This document shows, piece by piece, positions 50,360 through 53,756 of a stretch of 53,756 nt of DNA (position 1 is the stretch's first letter; each line of letters starts with the position of its first letter). Source of the DNA: Archaeoglobus sp. (lineage in GTDB: Archaea; Halobacteriota; Archaeoglobi; Archaeoglobales; Archaeoglobaceae); the NCBI GenBank assembly GCA_017656505.1, contig JACDNU010000012.1, positions 1 through 53,756 of the forward strand. Reading direction: 5' to 3'. Position numbers and translations under genes: made by a program. A model generated the notes under the pieces. That model was given only the letters and a program-made list of their open reading frames with translations. It had not been told where the DNA came from and did no database searches.

Positions 50360-52582
50360 TCATGAATAACTTTCTATTTTTTGGGAAATAAAATAATCCT
50401 TTCCGCTATCCGTTAGCTCGAGAAGCTTTATTCTTCCATCCTTCTCGACCCTCAGCAATCCTCGAGATGCGAGATAGTTTATCCTCTTCTTCGCGGTGTT
50501 TCTAGCTATCTTGAACCTTTCCATTACTTTCTTTATCGAGGGTTTGTTTCCAATCCTGTTCTCCATATAGATGTATCTTGCGAGCTCATAGATTTCGAAG
50601 GGAAGATCAACCTTTTTCGTCTGAAGGGGCTCACAATCCTTCCTGAGCAATCTAAGCTCTCTTTCGGAGATTACGCCCGGATCCAAGTTGAGAATTATGA
50701 TACCCTTTCTAAACAAATAAAACACATCCCTGAGATCATGGACGAACTCCAAAACCTTTGAAAATCCGTTCTTCGTTATTAGATAGTCGAGGTCTATCAC
50801 TACAGCATTATTCCACCCGGGAAGCTTCAGGATTTTCTCTTTCAGCTTGTCGAGATCTGGAGGAATAACGTTGCCCCCCTTCCTCTCTGAAAGATAGTAA
50901 ATTTCCGCATCGCACTTAATTTCATCCTGATGCCGTCGCGTGAAAATGTAGCTCGAGAAACCGCATTTCAAGAGATCTTCCATCACATCATCGCAAAGAT
51001 CTGCTGAGCCTTCAACCAAGTAAATCTTGCCTTTCTCAACTTTAAAACGGGAGATTCTACGAATTAACTCCTTTTCTGCCTTCATCCTTCCCGATATGTC
51101 CCTTAAAATGTGTGAGATCCTAGTAAGATTACCACTGTGATCGAAAACCGGAATGGCTGTGACCTCAACATCAATTATGTTACCGAATCTGTCGATCCTC
51201 CTCGTTTCATACGTTAAGTTCCCCTCTTCTTCTATTCCCTTTCTAAGAGTGATCAGCTCTCCTCTCAATTCCTCGGGAATCAACAGCTCTACATTCTTGC
51301 CTATTATCTCGTCTTTCGCCCATCCGAACAGCTTTTCAGCAGTCTTGTTCCAGCTCACAATCGTTCCATCGAGGGTAATGGAATATATAGCATCGTTCGA
51401 ATTTTCGACGATGTTCGCAAGGTACTCTAACTCGCGCTGAGATGCGACGAGTTCTTTGGTTTTCCTTTCAAGCTCAGCGTAGGCCATTTTCAGATTCTCC
51501 TGAGATCTTTTTCTCTCCGTGATATCCCTCATTATCGCAACGTAGCCTATAAGCTCACCCTCTGAATCGACTATTCCCGTAATGGTTTGATCGACTATCA
51601 CTACCTTCCCCGACTTAGAAATCCTGATTGTCTCAATGTCCCTCACATAACCTTCGTGCACAACCCTCCTGAAGTTTTCAGCACACTCCTCATGCCTTTC
51701 CGGGGGAATTAAAACGGAGAGGGGTTTGCCTATCATCTCCTCAGCTTTGTAACCGAAGATGAGTTCAGCTCCCTTATTCCACGAGACTATCTTCGTGTCA
51801 AGATCTAGAGAAACTATCGCGTCGATAGAATGTTCAAGGATGCTCACAAGGTAAGCTGCCTCCTCCTCGGCCTTCTTTCTCAATGTTATGTCTCTCGCGA
51901 CACATCTGAGGCCCGTTCTACCATTTTCAGCAAAAGGCCTTCCAGCGACCTCAACTATCGTTTCCTTGCCATCTCGGAGCAAGCTTGCGTCAAATCTTAT
52001 CTGCTTCGCATCCTTCAGGCTTGTCAGCTTCTCCATCGCTATGTCGTCCGAATCCATAAATTCGAGCAAGGATTTACCCAAAATCTCTTCGGGTTCTTTT
52101 CCTATCATTTCCCTACATCTCGAACTGGAATAGGTAATTCTGAGATTTTCATCAACTTCAAAGACCCAGTCATTGATGTCTTCTAATAACGCTCTGTACT
52201 TTTCCTCACTCTTCTTTATCGCCTCTCTCTGTATTTTAAGCTCGTAAACCATCTTGTTAAACGAATCAACCAGTTCTTCCAGCTCATCTCCGGATTTAAC
52301 TTCGATATACGCATCTTCCCCCTTTGAAAGTTTAGAGAACCCAAGTTTCAGCCTTTCAAGGGGTTCAACTATGCTCCCAGCGGCAAACAGAGAGATTCCA
52401 AAAAGTATGATTAGTATGTAAACTATTTCCTCGAGAATGAAGACCCTCGGCGAATAGAAGGTAGCTATGTATAAAAAGAGGGAGAGAAGGGAGAAGAAAA
52501 GGGAAACCGTTACTATCTTCAGAAATATCGGAAAAATGAACGGTCTTTTCCTCAAAGTCATACTATCATAAACTCTTCTCAT
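50360..52582 (-). CDS. Membrane PAS-DUF835-winged-helix one-component regulator
   Basis: Sensor of 740 residues. Two membrane helices (about 14-68), a HAMP-like segment (EPLERLKLGFSKLSKGE...SGDELEELVDSFNKM, about 72-115), three PAS domains (about 125-235, 245-360, 385-500: YRALLEDINDWVFEVDENL; ILEHSIDAIVSLDLDTKIVSWNKGAELIFGY; IVENSNDAIYSITLDGTIVSWNKTAEKLFGW), a DUF835 domain (about 515-640, GKIYLVEGSADLCDDVMEDLLKCG), and a C-terminal winged helix (NKPSIKKVMERFKIARNTAKKRINYLASRGLLRV). No kinase or phospho-acceptor is present, so it likely carries signals straight to DNA. It sits between the two transporter operons, 9 bases after the short YeiH gene; GAGGTGG precedes the ATG. Confidence 0.82.
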   Translation of the reverse strand: MRRVYDSMTLRKRPFIFPIFLKIVTVSLFFSLLSLFLYIATFYSPRVFILEEIVYILIILFGISLFAAGSIVEPLERLKLGFSKLSKGEDAYIEVKSGDELEELVDSFNKMVYELKIQREAIKKSEEKYRALLEDINDWVFEVDENLRITYSSSRCREMIGKEPEEILGKSLLEFMDSDDIAMEKLTSLKDAKQIRFDASLLRDGKETIVEVAGRPFAENGRTGLRCVARDITLRKKAEEEAAYLVSILEHSIDAIVSLDLDTKIVSWNKGAELIFGYKAEEMIGKPLSVLIPPERHEECAENFRRVVHEGYVRDIETIRISKSGKVVIVDQTITGIVDSEGELIGYVAIMRDITERKRSQENLKMAYAELERKTKELVASQRELEYLANIVENSNDAIYSITLDGTIVSWNKTAEKLFGWAKDEIIGKNVELLIPEELRGELITLRKGIEEEGNLTYETRRIDRFGNIIDVEVTAIPVFDHSGNLTRISHILRDISGRMKAEKELIRRISRFKVEKGKIYLVEGSADLCDDVMEDLLKCGFSSYIFTRRHQDEIKCDAEIYYLSERKGGNVIPPDLDKLKEKILKLPGWNNAVVIDLDYLITKNGFSKVLEFVHDLRDVFYLFRKGIIILNLDPGVISERELRLLRKDCEPLQTKKVDLPFEIYELARYIYMENRIGNKPSIKKVMERFKIARNTAKKRINYLASRGLLRVEKDGRIKLLELTDSGKDYFISQKIESYS

Positions 52583-52591
52583 AAGACCACC

Positions 52592-53575
52592 TCAGATAAA
52601 ACTGATGAGTAATAATACAACCGTCGTTGAGATTAACCACCCAATGTAAACGATCATCAATGGTGTTAGCCTTACATTCTGAATATCGGATACGTTAACG
52701 GAGAAGCCTATCGATGCTAGGGTCAAAGCGAAAGCGAAAGTTGAAAGGGGTTGTAAAACTTCTATAACCTCGGTAGGCAAGAGATTCTGGGAGAAAAAAG
52801 CCATTAGAATGAAAGCAACAACGTACCAAGGGACATAAAAGCGGTGGTGAGAGTAAAGAAAGGCTACTATCAATGCCGCAAGCGCTATCATCGCGATTCT
52901 CACAGCCTTAATGCCCAGAGCAAGATTCATTAGCTCTTCACCAAAGGATTTGGTAGCTATCTTTACCAAACCAGTTTGCTGAAGGGTCGCACCACTCAAA
53001 AGGGCATACTTAGCTTGGGATAAACCAAGAAGATAGTAGAGGGAAGGATAGATTAGCGCTCCAGTTAAACCAACTACTGTGATTATGATTATCGAGGCAG
53101 AGAATTCCTCCTTTCTCGGATTTATGAGTGATGATGCTATGGCTATAGCAGAAGCACCGCATATCGCGTTCCCGCATATTAGCAAGGTCGTAAACTTCCG
53201 GCCAACACCATTCAGCCTTGCGAGGGCATATACAGTTGAACTGAGAAGAAAAACCGAGAAAAGGGTGATTGCTATGTACTCCGCTGGAACTTTAACCCCT
53301 CGCGGGAAGACGATGTTGCTACCGTAGAGAACGATACCCAGAGGAAGAGTCACCGAAAGTGCTTTCTGAGCTATTAAGTCCTTTTTCTCGCTCCTGTAAA
53401 CGGATCCTATAATGATACCGAGGAAGAGACCAAGGAAGAGGGCATCAAAACCCGGATCGATTCTGCTTATGAAATATGCAAGACCTCCTGCCAGCAAAAT
53501 CAACAAGACTACAACATGGTTTTCCGAAATCTCCTTTAGCTCTTTCTTGACACTTTCCTTCAACGTCTGCTGCAT
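52592..53575 (-). CDS. YeiH-family putative sulfate exporter, short form
   Basis: Paralogue of 327 residues of the UPF0324/YeiH family, the usual family size: FLGLFLGIIIGSVYRSEKK, LPLGIVLYGSNIVF, LLICGNAICGASAIAIASSLI (CGASA signature) and TFAFALTLASIGFSVNVSDIQNVRLTPLMI. About nine membrane segments. It starts with a 20-residue polar tail. TATA AAATATAAAG lies about 25 bases upstream of the ATG, so the mRNA is probably leaderless. It is co-directional with the PAS regulator. Substrate not proven. Confidence 0.87.
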   Translation of the reverse strand: MQQTLKESVKKELKEISENHVVVLLILLAGGLAYFISRIDPGFDALFLGLFLGIIIGSVYRSEKKDLIAQKALSVTLPLGIVLYGSNIVFPRGVKVPAEYIAITLFSVFLLSSTVYALARLNGVGRKFTTLLICGNAICGASAIAIASSLINPRKEEFSASIIIITVVGLTGALIYPSLYYLLGLSQAKYALLSGATLQQTGLVKIATKSFGEELMNLALGIKAVRIAMIALAALIVAFLYSHHRFYVPWYVVAFILMAFFSQNLLPTEVIEVLQPLSTFAFALTLASIGFSVNVSDIQNVRLTPLMIVYIGWLISTTVVLLLISFI

Positions 53576-53610
53576 GAACTTGAATTGACCAACTTTATAT
53601 TTTTAATTTG

Positions 53611-53640
53611 TGACGGTATTTTTGACACTTTTGTTGAACA
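53611..53640 (+). promoter_or_regulatory. TTGAC direct repeats upstream of short YeiH gene
   Basis: TGAC at 53611 and 53623 and TGAA at 53635 (contexts TTTGTGACGG, TTTTTGACAC, TGTTGAACAC) recur every 12 bases on the plus strand, 10-40 bases upstream of the TATA box of the YeiH-regulator unit. A TTGG follows in the same register. Same core as the repeats at 50273-50300 but opposite orientation to the gene. Confidence 0.55.
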
Positions 53641-53650
53641 CTTCTGTTGG

Positions 53651-53756
53651 CAAAAAGTAGCTGATAAAAGTTGGAAAAAGCGGTAAAAGAAGTAAGAGAT
53701 AATAGGGTCCTTACAAAACTAACTCTCAGCCAACCTCTGCAATACCTTCTTTTCTT
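53651..53756. other. End of window, no complete gene
   Basis: AT-rich spacer. On the minus strand the final bases can be read as a gene tail ending ...KVLQRLAES and a stop at 53719-53721, which could be the 3' end of a gene beyond the window. Too short to support. Confidence 0.2.

Overview
The window looks like chromosomal DNA of a hyperthermophilic euryarchaeon of the order Archaeoglobales (Archaeoglobus, Ferroglobus or Geoglobus type). The reasons are archaeal information-processing genes (aIF2-alpha, Nop10, PAC2 chaperone, TrmY, archaeal MetK, NreA with a PCNA-binding tail), a complete euryarchaeal archaellum operon, an archaeal Ku plus LigD-type ligase pair, ADP-forming acyl-CoA synthetase, tandem DsrE-family sulfur-relay-like proteins, TATA-box promoters with many leaderless starts, and an intron-containing tRNA. 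Genus assignment is inference. Coding density is high and no gap exceeds 300 bases. There is no rRNA, CRISPR array, insertion sequence or clear prophage.

Layout. 0.1-3.6 kb: TIM-barrel isomerase, then a minus-strand translation/proteostasis operon (aIF2-alpha, nop10, PAC2, DUF72). 3.7-6.1 kb: polar amino-acid ABC importer. 6.2-7.6 kb: trmY and a class II aldolase. 7.6-9.4 kb: NHEJ module (ku and ligase). 9.5-12.6 kb: TrmB-like regulator and valS. 12.8-14.5 kb: FAH-family enzyme divergent from two tandem DsrE-like genes. 14.65 kb: intron-bearing tRNA(CAT) beside an AT-rich orphan membrane gene. 15.5-18.7 kb: ilvE, ACT regulator, hom and a preflagellin/prepilin peptidase. 18.9-20.1 kb: small membrane protein, YbjQ-like protein and two TatA/B-like genes. 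20.2-29 kb: methyltransferase and winged-helix gene followed by the archaellum operon flaB-C-D/E-F-G-H-I-J, with a perfect inverted repeat upstream of its promoter and a tRNA-Arg gene beyond. 29.4-31.4 kb: beta-alpha fused NDP-forming acyl-CoA synthetase. 31.4-32.8 kb: two interrupted genes, a frameshifted receiver protein and a C_GCAxxG_C_C redox protein with an in-frame TGA. 32.9-41 kb: thiD, TPR protein, two cell-surface proteins with Thr-Pro stalks and archaeosortase-type tails flanking a PLP decarboxylase and an FGGY kinase, and an EamA transporter. 41-45 kb: TrmO-dUTPase fusion, SWIM protein, DUF2150, HAD (EhaR-like) and PfkB kinase. 45-48.4 kb: nreA, metK and two small orphans. 48.5-53.6 kb: two YeiH-type transporters around a membrane-bound PAS/DUF835/winged-helix regulator.

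The most interesting signals are: (1) the in-frame TGA at the conserved Cys of the C_GCAxxG_C_C protein, a candidate selenocysteine codon in an order not known to me to use it, with a nonsense mutation as the competing explanation; (2) TTGAC-type direct repeats in about 10-12 bp steps shared by both YeiH-transporter promoters, which flank the gene of a membrane-tethered one-component regulator; (3) the TrmO-dUTPase fusion with a 15-bp tandem repeat coding its N-terminus; and (4) operator-like inverted repeats at the archaellum promoter and at the candidate selenoprotein promoter.
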